From contig VXIS01000032.1 of NCBI GenBank assembly GCA_008704415.1, positions 186,001-250,000 of the forward strand: DNA of 64,000 nt. The letters are read 5' to 3'. This DNA comes from Sphaerosporella brunnea (lineage: Eukaryota > Ascomycota > Pezizomycetes > Pezizales > Pyronemataceae). The position numbers were made by a program, and so were the translations under genes. Positions 22,401-34,918 of the stretch are shown piece after piece. How positions within the stretch are numbered: position 1 is the first letter of the stretch; each line of letters starts with the position of its first letter. Under the pieces are notes generated by a model, which was not told the DNA's origin, searched no databases, and saw only the letters and a program-made list of their open reading frames with translations.

Positions 22401-25400
22401 GCACTGGTGCCATGTCTTATGGATCGATTTCCATGGAATCTCACTCAACGCTCGCTATTGCCATGAACAGATTGGGCGGCAAGTCTAACACCGGTGAAGG
22501 TGGTGAGGACCCTGAGCGAAGCCGCATCATGGAAAATGGCGATACTATGAGATCTGCTATCAAGCAGGTGGCATCCGGACGTTTCGGAGTCACTTCCAAC
22601 TATCTGGCGGACTCGGATCAAGTTCAGATCAAGATGGCCCAAGGAGCGAAACCTGGTGAGGGTGGCGAGCTGCCTGGCCACAAGGTTTCCCAGTCGATTG
22701 CAAAGACCCGGCATTCCACGCCTGGAGTCGGTCTTATCTCCCCCCCACCTCACCACGACATCTACTCCATTGAAGATTTAAAACAGCTTATTTACGACTT
22801 GAAATGCGCCAATCCCCGGTCGCGTGTTTCTGTCAAGCTGGTGTCCGAGACTGGTGTCGGGATCGTTGCCTCTGGTGTGGCCAAGGCCAAGGCCGATCAC
22901 ATATTGATCTCTGGCCACGATGGTGGTACTGGTGCTTCGCGATGGACCGGCATCAAATACGCTGGCGTTCCCTGGGAGCTCGGTCTGGCGGAGACACATC
23001 AGACGCTCGTTCTCAACGATTTGCGTGGGCGCGTTGTTGTCGAGACTGATGGCCAGTTGAGGACAGGTCGTGATGTCGCCATTGCTTGCTTGCTGGGTGC
23101 CGAAGAGTACGGGTTCGCCACCACCCCTCTTATCGCCATGGGGTGCATCATGATGAGGAAATGTCATCTCAACACTTGCCCCGTTGGTATCGCGACTCAG
23201 GATCCAGAACTCCGCAAGAAGTTCACCGGTACGCCTGAGCACGCCATTAACTTCTTCTACTACGTTGCCAACGAGCTTCGGTCCATCATGGCTAAGCTTG
23301 GGTTCCGGACCATCAATGATATGGTTGGGCACTCGGAGAAGCTTATTGTTCGCAAGGATCTTCTCACTGACAAGACGAGAAACATTGACCTCGGTCGCAT
23401 CCTTACACCTGCCCACACCCTCCGACCTGGCGTTGCGACTTACAACGTTCGGAAGCAGGACCACCGCCTCCATGTCCGCTTGGATAACAAGCTCATTGAG
23501 GAAGCCGAGGATACCATCTTGAAGGGTATTCCGAGCCGCATTGATGCTGAAATCATCAATACGGACCGAGCACTCGGTGCCACCTTGTCATACAAGATCT
23601 CGAGGGCCAAGGGCGAGAATGGTCTTGCAGAAGACTCTGTGCATGTCAGCTTGAAGGGATCGGCTGGTCAGTCGTTTGGTGCTTTCCTTGCGCCTGGCGT
23701 GACGTTGGAGCTGGAAGGAGACGCCAACGACTACGTTGGAAAGGGTCTTTCTGGTGGCCGCATTGCTATATACCCGCCGAGGAACGCCACTTACCAGGCT
23801 GAGGAGAACATCATCGTTGGCAACGTGTGTCTTTATGGTGCCACCTCCGGCTCTGCCTTCTTTAGCGGAATTGCAGCTGAACGTTTTGCTGTGCGCAACT
23901 CCGGTGCCACTGCTGTTGTTGAGGGTGTCGGTGATCACGGGTGCGAGTACATGACTGGTGGCCGTGTCGTCATTCTGGGCGAGACTGGACGAAACTTTGC
24001 CGCTGGAATGTCTGGCGGTATTGCTTACGTTCTCGATTTCAAGCAGAAATTCCCAAGCAAGGTCAACACTGAAATGGTGGAACTCTCTGGACTTTCCGAT
24101 CCTCTCGAAATTGCTTGGGTACGTGGACTTATCGAGGATCACTACCATTACACCGGCTCGGAAATCGCCAAGAGAGTCCTTCTGGACTTTCGGAGAGCGC
24201 TGCCTCGTTTTGTCAAGGTGTTGCCCACTGACTACAAGAGGATTCTTGAGGAAGAGGCGGCGAAGACTGCTCAGGCCAAGGCCGCGATTGCCATGCCTGA
24301 ACAGGCGATTCAAATGACGGTTGACCCGGAGAAGGCTGAGAAGAAACACAAGCATGAGGCCAACATGACGGATTTGGAGGACAGCGTTTTGGACACCAAG
24401 GCTCAAAAGAAGAAGTCAACGTTGGTTCTTAACAAGACCAAGGGTTTCATGCTCTACGACCGTCGTGCCGAGAAATACCGTAATCCAAAGTCCAGAGTCA
24501 AGGACTGGAAGGAGTTGTCCAGGAGGTTGGACGTCGACGACCTCAAATATCAGTCAGCCCGCTGCATGGATTGCGGTGTTCCGTTCTGTCAGAGCGACAC
24601 TGGCTGTCCTATCTCGAACGTCATCCCCAAATGGAACACCTTAGTGTTCCAGAACAAGTGGAAGGAGGCCTTATTCGCTCTTCTCGCTACCAACGACTTC
24701 CCCGAGGTTACTGGACGAGTATGCCCTGCTCCTTGCGAGGGAGCTTGTGTTCTTGGTATCAACGAGGATCCCGTCGGAATCAAATCCATCGAATGCGCCA
24801 TCATCGACCGCGGCTTTGAAGAGGGTTGGATTGTCCCCAATCCCCCCAAGAACCGAACTGGAAAGAAGATTGCCATCATTGGATCCGGTCCCGCTGGTTT
24901 AGCTGCTGCCAACCAGCTAAACAAGGCCGGACACACAGTCACTGTCTACGAGCGCCACGACCGTATTGGTGGTTTAATGATGTATGGCATTCCGAACATG
25001 AAGTTGGACAAGTCTATTCTTCAGAGACGTGTTGATTTGATGGCTGCTGAGGGCATCAACTTCGTAACGAACACTCACATTGGCGAAGAAATTACTATCG
25101 CCGACCTGAAGAAGGATAATGATGCTGTCATTGTGGCTACCGGCGCAACTGTTCCTCGCAACCTCCCCATCCCCGGTCGTGAACTCAAGGGCATTGACTT
25201 CGCGATGACATTCCTGCACGCCAACACCAAAGACCTGCTGGATTCGAACCTTCAGGACGGCAAGTACATCTCCGCCAAGGACAAAGACGTTGTTGTCATT
25301 GGCGGTGGTGACACCGGTAATGACTGTATCGGTACTGCGGTTCGTCATGGGGCGAAGTCTGTTGTCAACTTCGAGCTTCTTCCTGCTCCACCTTCTGAGC

Positions 25401-26039
25401 GTGCCCGCGATAACCCCTGGCCGCAATGGCCCAAGATCTTCCGTGTCGACTACGGCCACTCCGAGGTTCAAGCCAAGTATGGCCGCGATCCTCGTGAATA
25501 TTGCGTTATGAGCAAGGAGTTTGTAGACGACGGAAATGGAAACGTGAAGGGCATCAAGACGGTGCGCGTGGAATGGACACGCACCCGTACCGGATGGGAT
25601 ATGAAGCAAGTTGAAGGCTCTGAGCAGTTCTTCTCTGCCGACATGGTGTTGCTTTCGATGGGTTTCTTAGGACCGGAGGATAAGGCACTGGGAACTCTCG
25701 AACGTGATGGTCGCAAGAATGTCAAGACTGCTCCTGGACAGTATGCTACGTCCGAGCCGGGTATCTTTGCCGCTGGCGATTGCCGCAGAGGCCAGAGTTT
25801 GATTGTTTGGTAAGTGGCCCACCTGTTGTGCATGTTTCTCGGTGGTCTTCTAACTCTTTATCTTCAGGGGTATTAACGAGGGAAGACAATGCGCTCGGGA
25901 GGTCGACCAGTACTTGATGCATTCGACCAGGTTGGCCGTCACCGGTGGCATCGTCAAACGCTCTAAGTTGCCTGCTGAGCTTTTGGGTCGCGCAGAGCGT
26001 GCAAACCCGCAGCAGATTTCCGTGGCGGCTTCCTCGTGA
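19433..26039 (+). CDS. glt1: Glutamate synthase [NADH], GOGAT
   Basis: Converts glutamine plus 2-oxoglutarate to two glutamates using NADH, the second step of the GS-GOGAT ammonium-assimilation route. Five exons (19433-19599, 19664-20376, 20429-21156, 21212-25809, 25868-26039) give 2,125 aa, the normal size of the fungal fused enzyme. A propeptide of 49 residues precedes Cys50 (DACGVGFAAN), the glutaminase nucleophile freed by self-cleavage. Next come the central domain, the FMN barrel with a 3Fe-4S motif C-x5-C-x4-C (Cys1181, 1187, 1192), and the GXGXG-rich beta-helix domain. After the linker lies the GltD-like part: Fe-S cysteines from about 1654 (CMDCGVPFC) and 1707 (CPAPCEGAC), an FAD site at about 1756 ([14 protein letters not shown]) and a dinucleotide site at about 1896 ([13 protein letters not shown]). 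This copy is intact. From exon 3 onward it lies in the left palindrome arm; a damaged mirror copy ends the window. Confidence 0.97.
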
Positions 26040-29000
26040 GGTTTTATGGGATTTTTTCGATCTGGTTTTAGTTTTTTTTCCTTTTTTTTTCCTTGTTAAG
26101 CAATTACCCTAGTGTGTTAATTTCCTAGGCTTGTCCAGCGGAAAACTGCATTGGTTCAAATTCTTGCCTGGGTTTCTGTCGAGCGTGGGTTTGCGTGTTT
26201 TTGTCCTTGTGGTGTTGGTCTGCTTTCTGGAAAGATCCTGGGTTGTGTCTATCGGTTTTTTAAAAAGTGGGTTTCTTATGGGGTTTTTTTTTTCAGGATC
26301 ATATTGTAAACATATCGGGAGTGTGGATTGTAAATAGATATCAGTCCTTTATTTCAGAAGTGATAGGTATTCTCACCTCCAATTTTCGTGGCGAACAAAA
26401 GTTCATGAAGTCCAACGGTGCGGTTAGGCAGCACTCGTATTCTAAAAAGCGTGAGCTGGTGGTAAAGTACTAGTACAACAAGGCGGGTGCCACGCATTTT
26501 GGAGGCGCCTTTCCACAATTTGAGTCCTAAGATACACAGTGCCCGGTGACCGAAAAGAGACCGGCAACTTTTCCAGTGAAGAGCTGCGTCAAAAATGAAT
26601 AAACATGGAGCGGTATGGCGGCCTTGCTTTTTTTCACTTGGGCGTCGCTTTTCCACTCGGAGCGCCTCTTGTTTTGAGGTTGTTGAGGTGCAATATGTAC
26701 ATACATACTTTCCAGCCTGTTAAAGGTTTTCAACCGACTTGCAGCTGCTGCCTGTATTGTCGTCGTCGGCGTACATACCGAGTATCTAAAAGCTAGAAAG
26801 TATGTAGAACACAAACCAGCACGCATATATAGATCTTCTGCCGGCGAGTGCGGAGAATATACTCTAGAGTAAGCAGTGATTCACGGGTTGAGATTCACGC
26901 TGGAAAGGCACCGTGGGGTGAGAGGGGGGAGGAGGGTCTTATGTTCGACATCTCTGGGAGCATTGGTGGGGCATGGGAGCCGGGGGCCGGGTTGTGGGTA
27001 TTGGGTTTGTAAAATACGTCCAAAGGCTGGAACTGGAAGGATACCTGGGGTACATACGGACGGGGGCGGATGTTGCCGGAACGGGTACCTAAGTACTTGA
27101 ACTCAGCACGTTAGAGAAATGGTGGTTTGAGTCGAGCTTGATTGCCTGCGTTTCATCTGTTACAATGGAAGGCTTCCCGCAGCGGTTTAGAAGGGAGTAC
27201 ATTCGCGGCAACGGATGAGACCGATCGCGAATGGATCACAAGATCTCTTTCCAGTTGTGTTGCCCAAGCTACTGCATGCTATGGAGATCATTCTTGGCAT
27301 CGGCCCCCTTACCTTCCGAAGCGCCGATCCACATAATATCACTCGGTGTTGGTTGTGGTTGCAGCCGAGACAAAGCCCATCGCCCGACGTCGTGTCACCC
27401 AGCGCAGATAACGCAGGTGGCTTGCATGCACACGTGCCATGCGTTTCATCCACAGCATAGGGCTTGCTTGCGTCACCATGGTTCATAACCAGGGCTGGCC
27501 GAAGCGATGTCGGCATGCCGGCATGAAACTCTGAACGGTTGCTGTAAACGTCATTATTTGCACTTTTTGCGATGATGGGGGAGGGCGCGACGTCGAAAAT
27601 GCGGTAGGTTCAACATCCGGCATTTTACCGACGAACCTCGCGACAGGTCTACCTCGATAGAATATCATGGAAGATGCGAGTGCAAGAGCGTTTGGTGGCA
27701 CAGCTATTAATGACGTACTTATCATGATATTGCAACCTCAGTAGATGGGTCGCCAAACAGGCCGGGTAGGCCGAATCTTAAAAAACTCGCAAGGTCGCGT
27801 AATATCGCTTGTTCTGCAGCAACCTAGCGGCCCTCCAAACGCCCCCTTGGAGAGAACCTGGGCCTCACATGTATAAATGTAGAGTACGTAACATCGATCC
27901 ATCACTCTGACTGCTGCTGTCTGGCATGCATCCTCCTACATACCACCACTGAGTCTGTTTGTCGCCTCAGACAACACGAAAACGAAAAACTTGTGCTTCC
28001 TTGGCACCGAGACGCGTCGCATCTGGTGGGGGTTGCCGGCTAGCCGAAAGTGAAGCGCCACCCGATTGGCTGGTGGGGTCAAACTACCTACCATCTCCAA
28101 ATCGCAAAATCGACATGTCGGCTGGTCGTGTGTGCAACCCCCGGGATGCAGGGAAAACACCCAGGGGATGCCAAGAATTCCATCTCTTGGCAGAGCCCTT
28201 GGGCGTCGTCAGCTTTTTCCGCCGGCAAGAGAGAGTCAAGACTCGAGAGGCAGCAGCAGCCAGCTGGAGACTCGAGGGCGAGATTGCTCTCTTGGCGTGT
28301 AGGGGCTTGGCGTATAGAGGGGTTGTCGTCAGCTTCGATGGATGGAGAGAGAGGGCGGATATGGATGCGGTCTTTGCTGGGGGAAAGCGTCCCTACCGTC
28401 ATTGTTTTTGTTGCACTTGAGGCCGACGATGATGATGATGTCTAGGTAGAGTAGTGCACCAGCCGGGCCGGGCAGATCGAGGAAAAGAAGCCTTCCCCTA
28501 ATCGCATGTTATCACCTCTACTGTACTCTAGTACATCACTCGTCGCCCAACCCCCCCCCCCAAAAAAAAAACATGAGAAGCAACAAGAAGTATGCTTATA
28601 TGCACGGGACATCTAGTTAACCCGGAGAAGACGGTTCAAGTCTGTTTCGGCGCGTTCCCGTTCTCAGGCTCCTTATGCCAAAACTTGGTGATCGGCTTCT
28701 CCTGAAATCCTCAACGCCGAGCAAAGACCCCAATTGATCCCAGTCACATTCAAGACGAACCAGCAAATCCAACATTTCGAGAAGAAAATCTCCTGAATGA
28801 GCCTGCCCGCTATCTCCACTTCCTTCCTCCACCGCCGAGAATAGGCCCGAAGAAACCGGGAGCAGCAAGAAAAGATAGATACGCACGCAGCACACGACAC
28901 CGCTTAATCCTTACTCCACAAATTTCAACCACTCGATAGCAACTGCTTCTGCGTACTTCAAGGCGGTCCAACTAAAACCACACTCTTTTCCCGCCCTTTT

Positions 29001-29311
29001 TATCTTCGGCCGACATTTCAACAACTTTGTTTCTCTTCGTTCTGTGGACCCGGATACAACCTGCAACCAAAGAGCTAGACTTCAACAACCCGGAAACACC
29101 ACGACCACCACGACACTCCGAGAGCTTCATTCGCTTGTTTGCCCACTTGCTCGCCAGTTTCACTTCTTTTCACCGTCATCGTTCGCATTTTAGGAGGAGG
29201 AAACAAGCAAAAGAAAGAAAAGGAAGTGAGAGGTGTGAGGTGGGGCGTTCCTGATAGTCACGATAACCTTCAACAACCCACTACTCCCAAAGCAAACAAC
29301 AACATATCGTC
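26040..29311. other. Intergenic stretch in the left arm, no supported gene
   Basis: Starts with the T-rich GLT1 3' region (runs of T near 26,075-26,090 and 26,284-26,293). Octamer GTAGAGTA occurs at 27,879 and 28,446, a (GAT)n run near 28,426, and adjoining C and A homopolymers near 28,550-28,570. A minus-strand frame at 28,895-28,617 begins with a hydrophobic stretch resembling a signal peptide but has no splice support or known domain. The last 300 bases are the LicD gene promoter and leader. The mirror is 55,067-58,336. Confidence 0.5.
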
Positions 29312-30554
29312 ATGCTGTTCGGTCGAATGTTGCTGGGATTGACGACCTTGGTCGGTGCGGTCGCCGCGATGCCTCATATACTACCCTATACCACGGATAC
29401 CAAATATTTTAGTAAGACCCCTATTTCGGGATCGCATTCGACGATTCGCGAGCTCGCATGTGTTGGTGCTGACATCTCCCTGTTTATTAGACGAACCTGG
29501 GTAAGCACGCTCCCAACACGGCAGCCACGGATGCGCGATGCGGCGGCGGCAACATGTTATGGCCAGGCTGACTGACCGGGCGGATGTGGAATAGACGAGG
29601 AGATTTGACGGGACATTATGACATCCGGTATGTTTTCTGTCGGGCGGTATGTGCCTTCGCGGATCATATGATGCTGACTTTTTTTTTTTTTTTTTTCTAG
29701 GCACTTCAAAGACGTTGTCGACTATGATACACGATTAGATACGTTGAAGCACATGGTGAGAGCCTGGCTTCAGACGACGGCAAAGGAGGGGATCGAGACT
29801 TGGATTGCGCACGGCACGTTGCTGGGGTGGTGGTGGAACGCCGAGGTAATTCGACGGGAGTCGGCAGGCGGAACGGTCGCTAACGGATGTGGCAGATGTT
29901 GCCCTGGGACTGGGATCTGGACGTGCAGGTGCACGTCGATACGCTCAAGATGCTCGGCGCCAAATACAACCAGACCACACATCTCTACAAGTCGGAAGAC
30001 GGAACAGTGGAGCGAGAGTATTTTCTTGATGTCAATCCGTGGATTTGGGAACGTGTGCGGGGTGACGGCCACAACATCATTGATGCACGGTGGATCGATG
30101 TGCGGAACGGGCTGTATATCGACATCACCGGGATTTCTGAGACGGAGCCGGAGAAGTTCCCGGGTATTCTGCATTGCAAGAACTATCATCGGTATCACTA
30201 TGATGATATCTGGCCGCTTCGGGACACCATCTTTGAGGGCGTGCCCGCCAAGATTCCATACAACTTCGATGCCATCCTCATCAAAGAGTATAACACCAAG
30301 GCATTGACCGTCACTGAATATGAGGGGTTTGTCAGCCCATCACTACCCACTCCCGGTTGATAGTTTCGCTAATGCTATGCTGCAGTCATCGATGGAACGT
30401 TCAGAAGAAGGTCTGGGAGTTAGCACGAGATGTCCCCACAGGTGCCCAGGGCGAAATCGAGCACAGTAAGCCTCGCATCCCAGAGAAATACTCTACCGTC
30501 GAGACTGGTGGTTTCTTCCACAACATCTACCGGTTAATACACTGGTGGGAATAG
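29312..30554 (+). CDS. LicD/Mnn4-family secreted or Golgi protein
   Basis: Belongs to the LicD nucleotidyltransferase-like family that in fungi includes Mnn4, needed for mannosylphosphate addition to glycans. Six exons (29312-29411, 29491-29500, 29595-29627, 29701-29845, 29896-30326, 30386-30554) give 295 aa, in phase. A hydrophobic N-terminus of about 20 residues looks like a signal peptide, followed by NEPGRGDLTGHYDIRHF and the LicD core WIAHGTLLGWWWNAE | MLPWDWDLDVQV, with the acidic DWDLD motif (Asp101, 103, 105), then REYFLDVNPW, NIIDARWIDVRNGLYIDITG and a C-terminal H-rich region. Exon 2 is only 10 nt, and the acceptor of exon 4 follows a run of about 22 T. The protein is shorter than yeast Mnn4 and lacks its KKKKEEEE tail. 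The mirror copy is identical. The exact acceptor sugar is unknown. Confidence 0.88.
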
Positions 30555-31967
30555 GCTGTCTGCAACTCCGAAACTTGAATCTCGGAGATTTGCGGCACAG
30601 AAGCTGTACATCTTGTAAGATATTGGACGATATTTTTCACAGCAACATCTTTACTTTACGACAGCGTGACTTCCCATCGCTCTATAGCGGCCGAATAGAT
30701 CGATGTTCTATGCAAAGAAACAACCATCTATACGTGCTGTATAGATCCAATGAATAGAACAGGGTGGGGGGCACCCCTGTCTATAGCAACGGTCTATTTG
30801 GCGGTGATAGAACGCCAAAACTCAGGTCGAAACTTCCAATCCAGCGGATAGATAATTGTTCTATTCGGTCCCAAAGGAGCGACGGGAAGTCACCCTGAGC
30901 ATTTTTGCCATTTTTCATCTGATGCCGTTCGACTCTTATAGAGTACCTTCTTGTAGATGATTCTGATCCTCGTTTCTTCCTTCTCTCTGCTTCTGCTATG
31001 CGATGGCATATCTAGATAGACATTTTACCTGCCTATTCTTTGCCTTTTCTTTTTCCTTCTCGTACTATAGTGTGTTTTTTTTTCCATATTTACGGCTACT
31101 TCGTTTTTCTACTTCCTTTCTCTGGGCTTACAGTTTGGGTTGGTTTTTCTTTTGTCTGTTTCTCGGTCTGGTGGTTTACTGGGTTCGTGCTTTTTTTTTG
31201 GAATTTTTCATGTCTGTATGGTCGTCTCCCGGACATCCTACCTGCAGAAGTTTAATCTTAGGGTGGTGGTAGTGGTGATGGAGTCAGATCTGATTGATCT
31301 AGCGGTCCGCGGCCCGAGTGATAGTCAATGCTACCACGGCGGCTACGGCAGTTTGCATTCACATGGTACCGCCGCCATCTTCTCCGGCCGGGTCCACTTT
31401 ATCAATGAGGCCGTTTCCCGTGTTAGTTGCAGTCGAGGCTTCCCGGGGGCTGCCAGGTACCGTTAATCCCTCAGCCCCGATGCAAGTATCCTGCGGCCAA
31501 TTGCACTCATATGTGTATGTCTGGAATCTCGCGATAACCGTTGAAGCTGCATGGGGCATTTCAGGTTGCACACGCCCGGCAGGCGCCGAGAACGGTAGGG
31601 TATGTGCTATGTGGTGTTTACTTGTCCCATGGCCGGCCATCACTCCTTCTTATTCCAGCAGCTAGATTGCGAGCAAGCATGCAAGACATTAGCGGGGGAA
31701 CAAGCTTTTCCGGAAGCTGGGCGGGGCGCTCCGCGATGTGGAACGTATCGTGCACTATAGGTATATTCGTTGCAAATACATCGAAACGCCGTGGCAATTG
31801 CAGCTAGCCGCTGAGCTATAGCTCTCGATTGAGAAGCTATGTCCCTCGCTCCTCCGGAAACCGGAGGGGCTGGAAGTGTTGATATACGGCCTCTTCCCCT
31901 CTCCGTTTCTCCTGCTCCTCCTTCATTTTCTCGTCACGGTATTGTTATTCTCCTCCGATCTGCAGCA
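30555..31967. other. Intergenic: MITE and carboxypeptidase promoter
   Basis: Holds the MITE at 30,666-30,893, a T-rich stretch at 31,010-31,210, and the leader of the carboxypeptidase. No coding region is supported. The mirror is 52,411-53,823. Confidence 0.5.
30666..30893. mobile_element. MITE, family A copy 1 (228 bp)
   Basis: Ends are inverted: GTGACTTCCCATCGCTC at the left and, on the minus strand from the right end, GTGACTTCCCGTCGCTC. The inside holds smaller inverted motifs (TATAGCAACGGTCTAT, GGTTCTAT-like). A diverged relative in the same orientation lies at 33,927-34,160, so the two bracket the carboxypeptidase gene. No coding capacity. The target duplication is not clear. Confidence 0.7.
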
Positions 31968-33646
31968 ATGAAGCTCCTTGGGTGTCTGGCCCTGCTCGCT
32001 TTGGCGGCGGATGTGGTTGTTGCTCGCCAGCCGCTTGATTTCCTGAGACGCAAACAGCTGGCTAGTCGCCAGGCTATGCCGATTGTTCCTCCGCCCATCC
32101 AGAACCGCGCCCCGAAGCTGAACTTTTATACCGACAAGACCAAAGGTACTCTTCCCCCTGTGTGTACCAGCAATTGAGGACCAAGCTAACAAAAAGAAGA
32201 ATTCTATGTCCCCGGTACCTCGATTCCGGATGTCGATTTTGATGTAGGCGAGTCCTACGCCGGCCTGCTTCCGATTTCCTCCAAGCCCCATGAAACGCGC
32301 AAGCTCTTTTTCTGGTTCTTCCCGTCTGTCACTGGAAAGGCTCCGACGGACGAGCTCGTGATCTGGCTCAATGGTGGCCCCGGATGCAGTTCGATGGAAG
32401 GTCTGCTGCAAGAGAACGGTCCGTTCCTTTGGCAGTCTGGTACATTCAAACCTGTCCCAAACGATTACTCCTGGCACAAGGTCGCCAACATGCTCTGGGT
32501 TGAACAGCCGGTTGGTACGGGATTCACCCAGGGAAACCCCAATATCAGAAATGAGGAAGATATGGCGGCGCAATTTTTGGGATTCCTAGAGCAGTGGTTG
32601 AAGACTTTCGACCTGGAGGGTCGCACTACGTATGTCACCGGAGAGTCGTATGCGGGTTTTTATGTGCCATATATCGTAAGACCCCCTTTTTTTCGCCACT
32701 CTAGGTTCTTTGGGTGCTGATTGGCTGGTATAGGTCGATGCCATGTATAAACGCAACGATACGAGTTTGTTTAATCCCAAGGGCCTGATGATCTACGACC
32801 CATCGCTCTCCTATGATGCAGTCCAGGAGCAGATGACTGCCTACCCGTTCGTCGAGTCTCTGACGCCGCTGTTCGCCTTGAATGCAACCACAATGGCAGA
32901 CTTCAAGCGCCGCCACGAGAGCTGCGGCTACGCCAACTTCCTGGAAAAATACCTTGTCTTCCCCCCGCCGGGTGTGCTTCCAACCCCGCCGCAGTTGGAA
33001 ACCTCGCCCGAGTGTGACCTCTGGACTGATATTCTGAAGTATATATCCCCCGCCTGTGATGTGTAGCGGTGGATAGCTGACATTTCCAACCAGCGCCGCA
33101 CTTCAAGTAAACCCTTGCTTCAACATCTATCACGTCTCGGATGGCTGTCCCCTTCTCTGGGACGTCCTCGGCTTCCCCGGATCCTCCGACTACATCCCCC
33201 CGGGAGCAACCGTCTACTTCAACCGGACCGACGTCCAGAAGGTCCTGCATGTCCCTCCCACTGTTTGGCAGGAATGCACCGATACCAACGTCTTCCCTAA
33301 GGGCGATGGGTCCCTTCCTAGCGCGCTGTCGGTGCTTCCCGACTTGATTGACAAAAATGAGCGTACTCTGATCGGTCACGGTCTGCTGGACTATGTTCTG
33401 ATCAAGGACGGATCGCTGCTCGCGATTCAGAATATGACCTGGGGCGGAGCTCAGGGGTTCCAGGAGCGGCCCAGCACTCCGTTTGTGATCCCGTATGAGG
33501 GAAGGGGTACGGCGGGTATTTATCATACCGAGAGGAAGTTGACATGGTTCGAAATCGACCTCTCGGGCCATATGGTGCCAGAATATCAGCCCACTGTCGC
33601 GTACAGGCAGCTGGAGTATTTGCTGGGGAGGATCAAGGAGTTGTAA
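31968..33646 (+). CDS. Secreted serine carboxypeptidase (S10 family)
   Basis: Removes C-terminal residues from peptides, probably extracellular or vacuolar. Four exons (31968-32145, 32200-32675, 32734-33038, 33094-33646) give 503 aa, in phase. The start chosen opens a clear signal peptide ([19 protein letters not shown]); an in-frame upstream ATG at 31,839 would add 43 residues and hide it, so I reject it. S10 signatures: [30 protein letters not shown], catalytic Ser209 in [12 protein letters not shown], Asp419 in [10 protein letters not shown] and His479 in [11 protein letters not shown], the normal triad order. [21 protein letters not shown] matches the disulfide-bearing lid region. The mirror copy at 50,732-52,410 encodes the same protein. 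It is flanked on both sides by related MITEs. Confidence 0.94.
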
Positions 33647-34651
33647 ACGGGAGGGGAAGAGTGGTGGTGGTCATTGTATGAGTACCCCGAGTGTATGAGT
33701 ATGCGAGCTATACCAGTTGGAGTGCACTTTTTTTTTGCTCATAATCAGTTGTCGAATCTTTGGTGGCTTTGCGCAGTATCTAATCGCTGTCGTCGGAAGT
33801 AATATAGAGAAGATCTTGAAGTTCATCAACCAACCAACAATATCAGTCCCCATTAACTCTGTGGAGTCCATAACTGCTGGAGAATGGCTTGAATGCGGCC
33901 ACAGACCTATCACTAGTGTTATTGGAGACCTTCCCGTGGCTCTTAGCGACCGAAAACATCGAGGTTCTATCGCAACAAACAGCTAGCTAGGTACTTATTC
34001 CTGTTGTATAGGTATAATTGATAGAACAGGGGGCCCCCCTAGGAAGTCTATAGCAACGGTCTAGGTATTTGGCAAACGATAGAACGCCATAATTGATGTC
34101 GAAACAAGCAAATTCAGCGGATAGGTAGGTGATCGTTCTTAATAGAGCGATGGGAAAGCTTCCATTAAGCTCATTGACGTTGCACAGCTAGGTATTGGTA
34201 TAATTAATGGCCAGACTCGGGTTCAGGGTGGACGGGCTCTGGTCTTCTTACTTAGTTACCCAACAAAGTTCAAGCTTCATGGCGGCAAGATTAGGGCTTG
34301 CCATGGGGTATGAAAGGAGCTTGAATCACAGGGCAACTTCTACTCTATTTCCATGGTCTCGTTTCTCATGGGCCAGTTTCTAAGGTTTTACAATGAGAAT
34401 AATTAGCATATGAACTGCCTAATCATCCACGGGGAACTGCTCGCAATTGTGTTCTAGGCACTTCAAACATGATTACATGCATATCCCCCAAGCTTTGATT
34501 GAGTGAGTATAAGAATCATTCCCTAGCTCAATGAACGCTCGCAATTTATCACCACCACCACTCTCACTCGCCTTCTCCTGTAATATCCCCCCCACAGCCG
34601 ACTTTCGAACACAACCACTGACCACCGGGGGGAGTGTAGATATCCGTTAAT
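33647..34651. other. Intergenic with second MITE
   Basis: No gene seen in the 3' flank of the carboxypeptidase. Differences between the two arms begin here: from about 34,015 outward-facing comparisons show single-base indels. MITE copy 2 lies at 33,927-34,160. The mirror is 49,729-50,731. Confidence 0.5.
33927..34160. mobile_element. MITE, family A copy 2 (about 234 bp)
   Basis: Shares with 30,666-30,893 the blocks TATAGCAACGGTCTA, GATAGAACGCCA, CAGCGGATAG and the inverted ends (CTTCCCGTGGCTCTTA left; AAGCTTTCCCATCGCTC read from the right). More diverged than copy 1 and with decayed tips, so its limits are approximate. Confidence 0.6.
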
Positions 34652-34918
34652 ATGCAGCTTCCACCCTATTTTGTCTTCTCATCCTGGCACCACAGCTGCG
34701 ACGCAGCGCATTCCTGCCGTGGCAGGGCGGGCCCCACGGCGGCATGGCCGTCGAAGGCATCGAAAACCGCGTTCGCACTCCGGTGCGATCGCGATCGCAA
34801 CGCGGACCGGACCCATGGATGAGCGGTCCCAGCACTGTCTCGACCGCATGTGCGACCTCATCTGATACTACTATCACTGAAGCCTCCCGACCTGCCTGCG
34901 TCGCAGCTGGTGGCTTGA
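34652..34918 (+). pseudogene. Damaged copy of small secreted protein
   Basis: Left-arm counterpart of the intact 86-residue frame at 49,728-49,468. The ATG and stop contexts are recognisable, but several small indels (first near 34,660-34,690) break the frame. The pattern matches read error and not decay, so this may be an artefact of assembly. Confidence 0.65.

Noticed and set aside
23473..25609. Long minus-strand frames inside GLT1
   Set aside because: Antisense shadows of strongly biased coding DNA.
28617..28895. 92-codon minus-strand frame with a hydrophobic start (mirror 55,483-55,761)
   Set aside because: Preserved in both arms only because the arms are identical. Low-complexity Arg/Ser tail, no splice sites and a competing frame of equal length, so not called a gene.
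31839..31967. In-frame N-terminal extension of the carboxypeptidase
   Set aside because: It would bury the clear signal peptide that starts at 31,968; the extension has no family similarity.
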